NCBI GenBank assembly: GCA_018398585.1
Contig: JAGTTD010000013.1
Span: forward strand, 8,218,492-8,282,491
DNA: 64,000 nucleotides
Reading direction: 5' to 3'
Origin: Simmondsia chinensis
Taxonomy: Eukaryota; Streptophyta; Magnoliopsida; Caryophyllales; Simmondsiaceae
Shown here: positions 43,657 to 57,000 of the stretch, piece by piece
Layout of the letters: the number at the start of each line of letters is the position of its first letter
Position numbering within the stretch: the first letter of the stretch is position 1
Notes under the pieces: generated by a model
Databases searched by the model: none
Told to the model about the DNA's origin: nothing
The model's input: only the letters and a program-made list of their open reading frames with translations
Made by a program: the position numbers and the translations under genes

Positions 43657-44002
43657 TAGCGGTGTGCACGATCCGATTTTCATAAAAACCGCATCAAAAC
43701 CGGGCCAAACTGTTACAATACAGTTTGAAATTTTTTTAAACCTAACCAAACCGTTCTAGATTTTAAACCAAACCAGACCAAACCACATTTTGCAGTTTGG
43801 TCCAGTTTGGTTATGGTTAAACCATAATATTAGGTAAGTTAGTACTTTGTCAATAAAATGTAAGTTAATTATTGATATATATTACGATTTTGTTACATTC
43901 AATTAAGTAATAATATATCTGTAAGTTTCTACATTAATTATTTATATATAAATATTAATGTAACAAAATTTTAATGATAGTAAGTTTTTTGGTGTTTTAC
44001 TC

Positions 44003-44908
44003 TGATAACTCCAAAAACAGCATCCGAACAAGTGACATGTGGCCACCAGGGACAAGGCCACAACTCGGGCCGAGATACACCCCTGGAGGCCGAGTTCGGA
44101 ACTCTACGTTTGATCTGGAAGAACGGAGTGCATCTCGCCGACGGGACATGCCTCGGAATCCGAATAGAAGAAGAAGGAAGCATGCCCACCCGGATGCGGG
44201 TGCATCTCGGGTCAAGATGCACCCTCGGAAGGCCAACTCCGGAACTTAGGCAGCACCCATGAAGATATAGACACATCAAGCCGACAGGGAGCATTCCGGC
44301 CCTAGGACAGTCTCGCGACAATACCTCAATGAAGCATGAGGCCCGGCTTCGAGGGTGCATCTCAGTCTGAGATGCCCTCGCCCCCGAGAATCGGCTAAGC
44401 AACAAGAACTACCCAGCCCCGTGACTTAAACAGAAGACATCTCGAAGCTCGTTACTCGAAGAGTCCCCTAACTCCAACATAACGCACACTTCGGCTTCCG
44501 GAAGGCATCTCACCCCCTCGAGATGCCTGCATCTTCGAGGACCCGCCAGCAACAGCTCCCGGATACCATGAGTTAGATAGACGACGATCCAAAGCCATGG
44601 GCCTAATGGCCAGGGGTATCTCGCCCCCGGTTCCGTATCAGGCAAGATACACCTCACTATGAAGCAAAGCTCTTCAGGGAGAAAACTCTATAAATAGGGC
44701 TCAGAACCCTAAAGAAACCACAGACTCATTGCTCCCCCTTCACAATCTTCTGAAGGACCCCCAAGGCAGTGACACCCCTGTTTTTCTTTCTTTTTTACTT
44801 GTAATCCCATCAAAATTCCTTGTAATAAAACCGTTAATTAATAAAAACTTAATAAAAGATAAAGGGTCTGAGTTTCGATCCTCTATTAAAAGAACCTGTA
44901 CCAAAATA
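44003..44908 (+). repeat. Tat element 5' LTR
   Basis: TGATAACTCC...CAAAATA. The TATA box is at 44689-44696. U3 contains repeated CATCTCG/CGAGATG dyads (for example GTGCATCTCGGG with AAGATGCAC, 44200-44222, and GGCATCTC with GAGATGCC, 44502-44527). Confidence 0.9.
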
Positions 44909-44910
44909 GT

Positions 44911-44928
44911 TGGCACCGTCTGTGGGAA
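44911..44928 (+). promoter_or_regulatory. Tat element primer-binding site
   Basis: TGGCACCGTCTGTGGGAA, two bases after the LTR. It shares its core with the PBS of elements A and B. Confidence 0.85.
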
Positions 44929-46218
44929 ATGAAAATTTTTCCTCAAAGTAACTCTGTAGGATCTCCTCCCTCCCCGAAGCAGTTAGGAGAACAGTACGTC
45001 ACTCACAACCAGCTCCACGAGCTCCACACGCTAATCATGCAACTCGCCTATCGTGATCACCCCAGCAAGACCTTGCCGCATCCCGCACCACCAAATCCAA
45101 ACGAGGTCGTCGAGTCCCTTGCCTCCATGGAGCACGAAAGCCACCAAAACCAACAAGGAAGAGAGAGGGAGAAGACGCCTCGCCACCCCAACAAGCCCGG
45201 GGACACCCTGGCACGGGCCCCTGCATCGTTCGAGGTGGGCTCCGACACCGACCCAAAGGGTACGGCACGCGGGCTTATGGGAGAATTCCTATCAACCATT
45301 CGCCCTTCACTCCTCATACTCGTTGCCCCTATGGGGAAAGTAAAGATGCTGAATTTGTAGCTGTTCGACGGGACACAAGACTCGGACGACCACATCTCGA
45401 ATTCGTAGCACGGATGTACCTACAAGACGCCTCTGAGGACATGTGGTGCAAGTATATCCCAGCCACCCTCAAAGGCATGGCTTAGGCCTCGTTTGCCTCT
45501 CTCCCCAATGGGTCCATACGAAGCTTCAAGGAGTTGTCCGAGAAATTCACTCGCCACTTCCTCAGCAACAAAAGGATAAAGAATATCGCTGCCCAGTTGA
45601 TCTGGAAACAACAAGCCGAGGGTGAGTCCTTAAGGGTGTTCGTGCGACAGTTCTCGAAAGCAATGATTAGCATCCCGAGCTTAGCTGATCAAACGGCCAT
45701 CACCACCTTCATCTACAGACTCCGGAACAGCGACTTCAAGTTCTCTCTCGCCAAGGCACTCCCCACAACTGTGGACGCTCCCTAGACCAAGGCCGATAAA
45801 TATATCATTGTCGAAGACATGATGGAAAAAACAGAGCCCCCTAGGCGTGAGTACCGAAAGCTCGAGATGCACGCCCCGAGCTTCGCCCCGAAGAATGAAA
45901 GAACCACGAAGAGTGTGAGGGGGTCCACAATGAAGGCCCTAGGGGACCCCCCGGGCTGTTCTTGGAGGTTAAGAAACTAGAAGCAAGAAGGAACCAAGCC
46001 CCCACAGTCCCGGTAGCCCGACGTGGCCCAAACCCGTGGTGCGAGTACCACGAAACTTCGAGGCATGATACTAAAGACTATCGAATGCACCGATACCGGA
46101 TAGAAGAATTGGAGAAAAAAAGCGATCTTATAAAATTCGTGGACGTGAAGAAACTCAAGCCTGGAACTTCTGGACCCGCCCGTGAGGAGCCGGACAACGC
46201 ACCTCGCAAAGGCATGTG
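44929..46218 (+). pseudogene. Tat element gag
   Basis: Starts ATG at 44929. The frame meets TAG at 45358, just before the ELFDGT-type motif (LFDGTQDSDDH). After a frameshift near 45408 the Retrotrans_gag domain continues (ARMYLQDASEDMW, SIRSFKELSEKFTRHFLS, ESLRVFVRQFSKAMISIP) with TAGs near 45483 and 45784 at positions likely to have been Trp or Gln. The C-terminal part CEYHETSRHDTKDY, then IEELEKK, is the zinc-knuckle-like segment usual for this lineage. Confidence 0.85.
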
Positions 46219-49200
46219 ATTGCGGTCATAAATCAAAAGTGGGAAGACACCGGTCATGGTGCTATGGGTAGAGGAGGAGGCAAAGTCAGAAAATGTCAAC
46301 CCTTAACTTTCTCGCAAGAAGACCTTGAAAGCATCAAAACTCCGCATGAAGATCCCATGGTCATTACCATGGACGTTCGTAACTACTCCCTTCAAAAGGT
46401 CTTGGTGGATCAAGAAAGTTTGATCAACATACTTTTCCACCATTGCTTTGAATAAATGGGAAAATCGCTCGAGACGTTGCCCCCCGTGGCCTGTACCCTA
46501 GTTGGATTCTCCGGCGAGGTGGTAAATTCGCTAGGCCCCATAAAGCTCGATATCCTCTTGGAAGATGGAAAACAAAGACATGCACTTAATGTTGAATTTT
46601 ACGTTGTGCAACCCGCTTAGCATTCAAACATCTAGGACACCCGGTGCTAGATTCATTAGGTGCCGTGGTGTCAACTTACCACCTTACATGAAATTTAAAA
46701 CGGACAAAGGGGGCGTCATTATCATGAGAGGTTGTCAACAAATAGCTTGCAAATGCTGCCACACTCAAGACGTACTCAAGATAAGGTAGATGGAAAGCAG
46801 AGAAAAGATGGGCCGAGGATCACAGGAAACCGTCAAAATCGAGATAGGACTAGGGAAGTCAGTCCAAGTTGGGACACAGTTAGTCACGGACGTAAGGGAC
46901 CAGATCCAGCAGGTGCTCTGACAGTACTTGGAAGTCTTCGCGTACTCCGCGGATGAAATGTCGGGAATAGATAATTGGATCATTAGGCATCGCCTGAACG
47001 TCTCGCTCGAAAAGAAGCCCGTGAAACAAAAGAAGTGCAACTTCTATGCCGAGCGGAACAAGGTTATAAGCGAAGAAGTACAAAAACTTCTAAAAGTCGA
47101 CTTCATACAAGAAGTGTTGTACCCAGATTGGTTAGCAAACGTGGTCTTGGTAAAGAAGCCGAATGGAAGCTAAAGGATGTGCATGGACTTCACCGACCTG
47201 AATAAAGCCTGCCCGAAGGACTCGTTCCCCCTTCCTAAGATGGACCAACTGGTTGATTCTACGGCGGGGAACCTGTTGTTCAGTTTCCTAGTTGCCTTCT
47301 CCGGATATCCCAAATCACGATGGGCCCAAAGGACGAGGAATGGACATCTTTCATCACCCATGAGGGTACATACTACTTCCGAGTCATGCCGTTCGGGTTG
47401 CAAAACGCCTAAGCCACAAACCAACGTCTGGTTAACCACGTCTTTCAGCAACAGATAGGAAAGAACTTGGAGATATACGTTGATGATATGATAATAAAAA
47501 GCAAGGAGGCCTCCGATCACGTAAACGATTTGAAAGAAACCCTGGAAGCGCTTAAGGCTCACGGAATGCGAATCTGGACAAATGTACGTTCATGGTCCTA
47601 GAAGGAAAGTTCTTGAGCTTTATCATAAGTGCAAGAGGGATAGAGGCCAACCCCGCCAAGATAGACGCCATGCTCATGATAGAAACCCCGAAAACCCAGA
47701 GGGATATTTAAAAGCTAACCAGCAGTCTCGCCGCACTCAATAGGTTCATCAGCCGGCTAGCAGACTGATCGTTCCCCTTCTTTAAAGTATTACAAAGAAG
47801 AGAAGCCTTCAACTGGGACGAAACTTGTAAACAAGCCCTTTGAGAGCTCAAGGAACACTTGGCTAAGTTTCTGATTATATGTCCAAACCTGTCCCAGGAG
47901 AGGACGTAATCCTTTATGTCTCGGCATCAGATGACACGGTAAGCGCCGTGTTAATATCCGAAAGGGAAAACCTCCAGTTGCTGATCTACTTCATGAGCCA
48001 GATATTGAGGGACGCCGAGACATGATACCCCCACATCGAAAAACTCACCTACGCCGTCGTCATGGCCGCACGGAAGCTTCGACCCTACTTTCAGGGGCAC
48101 CATATTCAGATATGAACCAACTAACCCTTGTAAAAAATCACTTCACCGATTGGAGTGCTCGGGAAGAATGCTGTCCTGGGCGGTCAAGCTCTCCGAGTGT
48201 GACATCCTGTTCGAGTCACGGACCACGATCAAGGCGCAGGCCCTAGTCGACTTCTTAGCAGAATGCTCGTTCATCGATGTGATGTCACCAAGCTCGGCGC
48301 CGCAAGATACCTCGGAAGGATCATGGAAGCTGTACGTAGATGGATCTTTCGACAACCAAGGAAGAGGAGTAGGCATTCTACTCATCTCACTCGAAAGGCA
48401 ACACTTCCTTTACACCTTGAGGGTCAAGTTCAGAACTACTAACAACGAGGCCGAATACGAAGCACTCTTCCATGGACTGAGAATGGCCCGAAAGGCGGGA
48501 GCACACCAGGTGGAGGTATTTGGAAGGGATTCACAGAGCAAGAAGCACCGCTATGAAGGAGTATCTGGAAGGGGGGAACAAGGAAGCGAAAACTTTCTCT
48601 TTCTTTCAAATCCACCTCATACCGAGAGCCGAGAATGTCAAAGCAGACGAACTTAGCCGGATCGCCAGCTCAGAGACAGACGAAAAAGGACTAGAACCAG
48701 CCATTCAGACATAAGAGATCCGGACATCGTGCCGAAGTTTACCTTAGCTCGAGGGAATCGCTCGGATTCAGTCCCTGAACGACTGGTGGCATCCCCTCAT
48801 CGAATTCATAAAAAATGGAACTCTGTCCGAAGACCCGCTAGAGGCGAAGCATATCCGAAGGCGTGCGCCATGGTTCGGATAGTTGACGAAGACCTTTACA
48901 AGGGATCGTTCGTGCATCCCTTATTGGAGTGCATCGAAGAAGAGGAAGGAAATTACATCTTGCGGAAAATTCACGAAGGCATTTGCGGATAACACCTTGG
49001 CCACAGAGCTTTGACTAACAAAGCTCTACGATCGGGGTACTATTGGCCCACCATGAAGAAAGACACACTAGATCACATCCAAAAGTGTGAGAAATGCCAG
49101 AAGCATGCTCCAATAATTCACGTACCTACGTCTTTACTACAGCCATACTCAACCTCATTCCTTTTGCTCAGTGGGGGATGGACATCTCGGAATCGTACCC

Positions 49201-49940
49201 CAAAGCAACCAGACAACAAAGGGCCGTAGCTTATTTCAGCAAATAGATAGAAGCAGAGCCCATCGCACGAACCACGGGCCAAGCCATCCAGCGCTTCCTC
49301 TGGAAAGGAAGCATCACTCGATACAAGATCCCGCAAGTCCTAGTCGCAGACAACGGCACTCAATTCAGCTCACTGAGGTTCCGCGACCACTGCGAGAGTT
49401 TGGGGATTAAGATACACTACGCCTCCATAGCGCACCCCCAAAGTAATGGATAGGCGGAATTCACAAACAAGCACATACTGACAGGCATGAAGCGGTGCTT
49501 AGATGAAGCAAAAGGAAACTGGCCAGAGGAGTTACCCAGCATATTATGGGCCTACTGGACGACGACAAGAAATGCTACAGGAGAGACTTTCGTACAACTT
49601 GGTATACGGCATAGAGGCATTACTACCTGTAGAAATAGGAGAACCCAGTCTTTGAATTCGAGGCTACGGCCAGGAACACAACGAAGAAGCACTGAGACAA
49701 TCGCTGGACGAGGTGGAGGAAACCTGCGAAAGCGCGCTAGTCAGGATGATCGCTCAAAAGCAAAAAATGGCAAAGTACTTCAACTCCAAAGCCAAAAGAA
49801 GAGCCTTTCGAGGCAGAGAGTTGATTCTAAGACGAACAGAGTCAGCCGGACATCACCACAGAAAGCTGTCTAATAATTGGAAAGGACCTTACCAAGTCTC
49901 TTGGACAACAAGGGAAGAAGCACATCGCCTACGATAATTG
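46219..49940 (+). pseudogene. Tat element protease-RT-RNase H-integrase
   Basis: Protease frame 46216-46455: the active site reads Val-Asp-Gln-Glu in place of Asp-Thr-Gly, so it is dead. RT: KPVKQKKCNFYAERNKVI, WLANVVLVKKPNGS then a stop, CMDFTDLNKACPKDSFPLP, and catalytic Tyr-Val-Asp-Asp at 47476-47487. RNase H near 48326 (LYVDGSFDNQGRGVG, TTNNEAEYEALFHGLRMA) followed by the RAENVKADELSRIAS tail. Integrase: zinc-binding IHEGICG-stop-HLGHRAL and KCEKCQKHAP at about 48960-49110, then ADNGTQF and SNG-stop-AEF (49345-49460), and a C-terminal NWKGPYQVS. At least ten stops or frameshifts separate these pieces. Confidence 0.9.
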
Positions 49941-50232
49941 GACGGGACCCTGCTCCCACGTACATGGAACATTTTGAACTTGAAATAATATTTTGTGTAA
50001 AAAACTGACCGAGGTTAATGAAGAAATGCTCCATCTTTTGTAAGAACTTTTTTCCAAATATATACATACATACATACATACATATATATATATAATAACA
50101 TAATGTAATAATGTATTTAAAAGGCGACCCAAAAATCAAACCCCAAAAAACGGACCAAAAAAAAAAAATGAAGATAATTAATCAAAGCAACAATCATAGT
50201 TAATAAATAAATCAAAAACAATAAATAAAGAA
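49941..50232 (+). other. start of Tat element 3' region
   Basis: No gene. A (TACA)n(TA)n microsatellite lies at about 50060-50095. Confidence 0.6.
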
Positions 50233-50526
50233 TGTAATGCCCTGTCTAATTAAATTAAGAATATAAGTTTCGAGGATGAAACTTTTATTTAAAGGGATAA
50301 CGATGTAATACCCGGTCTAATTAAATTAGACTAGGTATTATAATAAGTAGAAATCCAAACTAATTAATTGGATTAGGTATTATAATATGTAAAAACCCGG
50401 TCTAATTAAATTAGGTAGGTATTATAATATAATTAGAAATGACTAATATTTTGACTGGACTATAAATAAAATAATTGACTAATTTTAAAAAGGGCCCATT
50501 ATTAATGCTAGGGTGTCGTAAGTATG

Positions 50527-50560
<34 letters not shown>

Positions 50561-51833
50561 AAGAGAGTGAGAGTTCTAACCCTAATTCTTTCTTCTCCCC
50601 CTCTCCCTCACGCCTCTCTCTTGGTTCTCTCTCTCTCTCTCTCTGATCAATCGTCAATTCCGATTCCTTTCTCTTGATAGATTTTTGAAGCCAGATATGT
50701 AATACAAGTTTGTACATCGAATTAGAAGATAGTGTAGGTAAGTATACCACTCCCCTACTTGTTTGTAAAATAAGAAAAATTTGCTTTACATAGTTTGATG
50801 CATAAGACTTATATTTGAATGGTTTATTAGTTTGTTAAAATATGTTCAGGCATATGTACTTGGTTAAATATGTGATTTTTACTCTTATATTATACTGATA
50901 TGTACGTTAATTTGATGCTTTAATATGAGGGTTGAATTATATTGATTTATACGTTGAATTGATACTTAAATATGTGAATTTTTGAAAGAATTTGTACTTG
51001 TGATTATACGAAATAAATTATTGTGGACTGGTTATTTGAATTGAAAGGTTTTATGGGAAGAGCTTACAGATAATTACGTTGACCCTCCTGGGTCTATCGA
51101 TGATAGAATGTGAAATGTGAAAGTCGATCTGTAACCTTGTCGGGGGAATAATACCGGCAAGTAGATCTATGTTGACCCTAATGGGTCTATCAACTTAGAA
51201 CCAGTTCGAATATGTGAAATGTGAACATCGATTGTGACCCTATGCGGGAATAATGCTGGCCGTAGTTTCCGTTTCGTCTGTGAGTTTTACCAAAATAACT
51301 CTTGTAAAATAAGTTAAATTATAAAACAGTGATTTGTGCTACTTTAACATGTTTCCTAAATATAAATTGGTTTACTTGTTTGGTTGAACTTTTATCCATT
51401 TTAAATCATATGCCTAATCCGTGTAGGGTGTATGATGTACTTACAGAGCATGTTGTTTGCTCACTCAATTCCTTTACTTTCCAAATGAGTAGTCTGTGGC
51501 AGATTCTAGAGGAACGAGAAAGATGCAGCGGCTCTCTATTTCGAGAATTAGTTGATTTTTTTGTAGTTTAAGTATCTGATAAATTGTATAGTAGGATATT
51601 ATAGATTATTTGAAATGTTGTAATTTTGAGCTTCTGCACTACTAGTTTTTAACTGTTAGTATCGATCTATTTGGGATTATCTATTATATACTATGGGAAT
51701 CTTTATAAAAATTTGAAGAATAATGGTTATAAGTTTTCGGGCTTCATATTATGATGTGGGACTTTATTATAGTACGGCTGTGTAGCGCCTGTTTGACTTA
51801 AGCATATTCGGCATATGAATTGGGGGCGTGACA
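50233..51833 (+). mobile_element. solo LTR (gypsy type)
   Basis: TGTAATGCCC...GGGGGCGTGACA, 1601 bp, flanked by AAGAA at 50228-50232 and 51834-51838. The start and end words are those of chromovirus (Del/Tekay-like) LTRs. GGTCTAATTAAATTAG is repeated near its start. A TATAAATA lies at 50461-50468. There is a (TA)n(CA)n run at 50527-50560 and a CT-rich tract at 50580-50645. No interior remains, so it is a recombination product inside the Tat element. Confidence 0.85.
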
Positions 51834-51838
51834 AAGAA

Positions 51839-52440
51839 TGTAAGCATTCGTGCCATGAGATCTTCCAAAACTGTTTGCATGAACGCTTAAGCCATGAGGA
51901 CTGGTCGCAGCAAGCATACCTCGTCGATTTCGTCCATAGCCCATTAAGTCCGTAAGCATTTAAACCGTAAGTCCTTCCGAGGAAGGGGGTCTTATACGCT
52001 TAAGCCGTGAGGGCAGTCCGCATTGGGCAATCAAACCCACCTGTCTCGCCGACGACTCCTAAAAGCCCGGATGGCTCTGTACACCGATAAATTATACCCG
52101 TAAGCCCGGATGGCTCTGTACACTGGCTAATGAAAAGCCCAGATGGCTCTGTGCACCGGCAAACTATACCCGCAAGCTCGGATGGCTTTGTACACCAGCT
52201 GGATGAAAAGCCTGGATGGCTCGGTACACCGGCAAACTATACCTGTAAGCTCGAATGGCTCTACACATAGGCTGGATGAAAAGCCCGGATGGCTCTGTAC
52301 ACCAGCAAATTATAGCCGTAATCCGGGATGGCTCTGTACACCGGCTGGATCAGAAGCCCGTCGGTCTCTGCCATGGCAAAATATGTGCTCTTCTGAACCG
52401 GGTATAACAGAACTAACTTGGATAAGAATAGCTAGGTTAT
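51839..52440 (+). repeat. Tat 3' region minisatellite 1
   Basis: From about 52060, units AAGCCCGGATGGCTCTGTAC plus ACCGGC, alternating tails AAATTATACCCGT and TGGATGAAA, period about 72-75 bp per pair, with some six pairs. The preceding 200 bp have looser CGTAAGTCCTTCC-type units. Frames here (for example 52143-52460) are repeat artefacts. Confidence 0.85.
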
Positions 52441-53345
52441 TGACACGCCTTCCAAAGTGAGCCGGATGCAAAAACCATAAGTTCTTTCAAGGCAGGTGGA
52501 ATATAAAAAACAAAGCCCGGATGGCTTTGTACACTGGCTGGATGAAAAGCATGTGGATCCGTCCGCGGCAAACACAGACCGTAAGCCCGTGGGTCCATCC
52601 GCGGCAAGCTAAAGCCCGTGGATCTGTCTGCAAAAAACACAAACTGTAAGCCTATAGGTCCGTCCGCGGAAGGCTAAAGCCCGTGGATGCGTCCGTAACA
52701 AACACAAAACATAAGCCCATAGGTCTGTCCACGGCAAGCTAAAGCCCGTGGATCCATCTATGGCAAATACAGACCGTAAGCCCATAATTCCATCCGCGCT
52801 AGGCTAAAGCCCATGGATCCGTCCATGGAAAACACAGACCGTAAGCCCGAAGGTTCGTCCGCAGCAGGCTCAAGCCCGTGGATCCGTTCGCGGCAAACAC
52901 TCAAACCGTAAGTCCATGGCACCGTCCGTAGCAGGATGCAAACCCGTGGATCCATCCGTGGTGAACGAAAATCGTAAGTTCGTGGCACCGTCCGCGACTG
53001 GATATAAACCCGTGGATCTGTCCTCGATGAACGAAAACCGTAAGTCCGTGGCACCGTCTACAGCAGGATACGAACTCGTGGATCCGTATGCAGTGAACAA
53101 AAACCGTAAGTCCGTGGCACAGTCCGCGGTAGGATACGAACCTGTGGATCCGTCCGCGATGAAGAAAACAGTAAGTCCGTGGCACCACCCGCGGCAAGAT
53201 ACAAACCCAGGGATCCGTCCGCGGCTAACACAGACCGTAAGTCCGTGGATCTGTCTATGGCAGGCTAAATCCCGTTGATCCGTCCATGGCAAACCTAGAC
53301 CATAGGTCCATAGATCTGTCTACGGCAGGCATAAAGCCCACAGGT
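52441..53345 (+). repeat. Tat 3' region minisatellite 2
   Basis: Units CCCGTGGATCCGTCCGCGGC with AAACACAGACCGTAAG, alternating with GGTCCGTCC...GCAGGCTAAAG; period about 30-36 bp, higher-order ~65 bp, drifting along the array. The open frames on both strands (for example minus 52870-53292) are low-complexity and not genes. Confidence 0.85.
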
Positions 53346-53439
53346 CCACTTGCGGAAACCTAACCTGATTTTGACAAGTACTGTACTAATAATCGAAAAC
53401 ACGAGCCCGCTCGAAGAGGAAAAGACACGCAAGCTGTAA

Positions 53440-53760
53440 GCCCCCTCAAGGCAGGCAAGAAGCCGACGTGTGAATTCATGTGCCCCCACGCAAGCCAAGG
53501 GCCCACATGCCGCAACGCTAGCCGAAGGCCCACACGCTGCAACACGATCCAAGGGCCTGCACGCAACAACGCAAGCCGAGAGCCTGCAAGAGCCAACGCA
53601 AGCCGAGGGCCCACACCCCCAATGCAAGCAGACAGCCCACATGTTGCAACGCAAGCCGAGGGTCCTCACGCAACAATGCAAGGTGCGAGCCCGCTCGAAG
53701 CAACACAAGTCGAGAGCCCTCACTAGACAGGCAAGACGCCGGTGCATGAGATAGTGAGCC
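53440..53760 (+). repeat. Tat 3' region minisatellite 3
   Basis: Units of about 30 bp with CGCAAGCCGAGGGCCCACA and CAACA, decayed, roughly nine copies. Confidence 0.75.
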
Positions 53761-54029
53761 TCTTCAAGGCAGGAAGAGCACCTATACTTGGTTAGAATCA
53801 AGCAGAAGAATGAAGAAAGGTTAAAAAAAGCGGATAGGCATTATATTGATAAATGACAAAGTACATCCCGGGTACAACCGTTCCTTTCCCATGCAAACTA
53901 CATTTGGAAAGAAGGACGGGACTATAAAAAACAAGTACAACAAGAGACTATAATCGGAAGCTCTAAAGGATAACATGTCCTTCACCTCTTACCAAACAAA
54001 AAAAAGGGACAAAAAATAAAGAGTGAAAT

Positions 54030-57000
54030 AGAGCTTTGAGGTGTCCAACGATGAAGCCGTGCCGAGCCTCCCTCCTTTTGTGTCCTCAACGATAGAGCGG
54101 CAAACTTCTTCGAGGAAGGGGATCCCAAGACCCGGCTCCAAGAGTTTCGTCTTCCTTACCACAAGACTAACTCCCGTGTCAAAACCCTTCCAATACTAGG
54201 TAACGCCTTGATCTTGAAACTCGAGGCCTTTCTTAAACTCAGCAATGGCATGAGCAACCTGCTCCAAGAATTGAGAGATAATGGCATCTTACTCGGAGAC
54301 ATGGAGCTCTAACTCCCAGAACTGGGCAACCTGTCCTGCAATACGATCTTGCAGCGTTGAGTTAACCAAACAAAGCTCCCCAGCCTCCTGTTCGCTCTAC
54401 CTCCAACTTGAAATGGCGAATGCCGACCGCAAGAAGAGTTGACAAACACAAAACACACCGAGAGTAGGATTTAAAAAAAGACAAGAAAACAATCAGATAT
54501 AACACGAAACACGATGGAAGTATAATAAACCACTTGGGAAAGAAAGATTGGCACATTCTTTGGTGACATTTTGGACAAGCGCGGCCGTCCACGGGCAAGA
54601 GGTACCATGCGCACATTCCCCAACAAGCTTCTATGTCACTAGAGAAGGTGGAGCCGCATGGAATCGTAGAATAAGCGGCTCCCCCAAAGTCCGGGACGTA
54701 CGGCCCAAAGCCTCCCGCACCACAAGACAGGTTCGAGAATGCCGCCGCTTTCCCCATCGAAATGAAAGGTAATGACGGCCACCCCGGGTCACGAAAAATG
54801 CCAAGAATCCCTTCAAGATCCAGCCCAGAAGCAGGATGCCTAGCCTTGAAGAAATGCATACCAAGGCCCCCAAAAAGAGAAGATATGGGTTCCATCACAT
54901 TCGAGCCCGAAGATCCCATAACCTTAGGGGTAGCCCAAATCCCTTCAACCACTCCAGGATCGGGGAGTCCCACCGTAGCCGCCAAAATTCCCATCGGGAC
55001 AACAGACTCTTTCACTGCCTCACCACTCGCCGTAATTGGGACCACCTCCCCTTGACAATTGCTTGGGAGTTTGACGGCTCACAAAGTGAAGAATCAGCAG
55101 AAGGATCTGAAGCAGGGACGACCACTGACACCCCAATCTCCCGAGAAAGGTCCCTTCGCCCAACAGTCGGCGAAGCAATCACAAGCGGAACCGAAGGAGG
55201 ACCCCGTTCCATGAAGGGATCCGATAGAGGGAACATGCCGGCCATATCAACCTCACTAGCTCGCCCACTAGAAAGACACGAGAAAAAAAAGAGGAGAAAA
55301 GGTCACTGTAATATACCAAACTAAAAACAACAAACAAGACAATGAAACAACAATGATAATGACAAGCAAACAAACAAAACAAAAAAGAGGGACAGGGGCG
55401 CGAAAGCAGACAACCAATTACCTGCAAAAGGCTTTTAGGAAAGCTCGGCCTTAACAAGCACAATTTCCTGCTCGAGCAGCTCTTTAGAAGCTACGAAACT
55501 CTCGCCCATGGAGTTGTTGTCAAAATAACGAACAATCCGCATTTCATGGGAAGTCCGAAATTCCCCTTTAGCTGGACGCGGGCGTTGCAGTGTACCCCAC
55601 GTCGTCAAAAACAAAAGGACGGAGGGAGATTTAATCCAAACAAACTTATTCTCCCAATTCTTCAGGTTGGTAAGGTTGTACTTCACAAAGGCAAACCTGA
55701 TGCGTCTCATATTTATGCATCTATTAATTGCTATTTTAATTATTTTTGCACTTGTTTAATTATAGTTATATATTCATTTTAACAATTTTTATATTTTATA
55801 GGTTTGAAGATTAAAGTTTCAAGAATTGTCAAATTTGGTGCAGATAAGATAAATTCGATGCGTAAACAATTAAATTAAGTCAATCGAGATTTAGGACAAG
55901 GATGAATAAGCTCGGCCCACGGCGACCTAAACCCGCACCCTCATCTTCAACCTCCAGCCCAGCCCAGCCCATCACCTCCTCACGCTCAGGCCAACACGCA
56001 CCACTAGCAGCCCAAATCTGCACTAGCCCTTCCCGTTACTTTTAACCGGGACTAGCCCATGTCCAGCTTGTCTTCAATAGGCCCGTCAACCACCAACAGG
56101 GCCAACGTCACCATCTTGTCTCAACCCAGCTTCCTCGTTAACACCAGCACCTCAATCCCACATCGACTAAGCCCAACGCAACCTGCACCATCTTCACCGG
56201 CCCACCAACGCAGCAAGCCCGCCTCCTACGTCCTGTTTCGGCCCAGCTGAGTTGAGGGTTTCGTCGGAAATATAAGGGGATTTGATGCTTTGTTTTGGGG
56301 TTCGGAGGCACCACCTCTTGCTCTGCAACTCTCTCCCTCTCTCAGCTCTCAGTTTTCTTTTTCTTTTTCTTTATGTTTTCGTTAAATTGGAATGGGAGTG
56401 AAATTAGCGTGAAGACCGACATGAGTTCGTTCATCTCCTCCTATACTGGTTCATCTTGGTGGAGAGCTAACTTGCTCTTTAGGGTTAGATGAAGTCTTAA
56501 CCTTTTTACTTTTGTATTACTTTTAATTTCGGGATAATTTGTTTGTTATATGAATTGCTTGATTGTGAGAAATACTTTGAAGTATTGTGCTTAAATTGTT
56601 TATTCAATTAAGATCATTATTGAATTTATAACCTTTAATTGTTGATATTGATAATTATAAATTAATTTTTTGAGCTTGTAGCCCTAGGATTAATTAATCA
56701 AGCAGTAGTTTTAACCAAATTATTAATTAAAACCTATCTTCACTATACTTTAGTTAGATAGGGTCAATACATGATAATTAACAATATGTTAGGTTGAGCC
56801 TATTTTTCTTATGCTTTAGTTAGATAGGGTCAATACGCAATACTAACAACATCTCCTTAATAGGTTGAACTTGTAGCCTAAATCACTACCCATGTAACAA
56901 TCAATAATCTCAAGTTAAGAGTTAATGCAAAAATAATTGGCTAATGATGGATTTGAAACCCTAGCCTCTAATTTAATGCAGTTCCCAATTAAAAGTAGAT

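Noticed and set aside
52870..53292. Repeat-rich minus frames in the Tat 3' region
   Set aside because: Direct product of the minisatellite period being near a multiple of three; no protein features.
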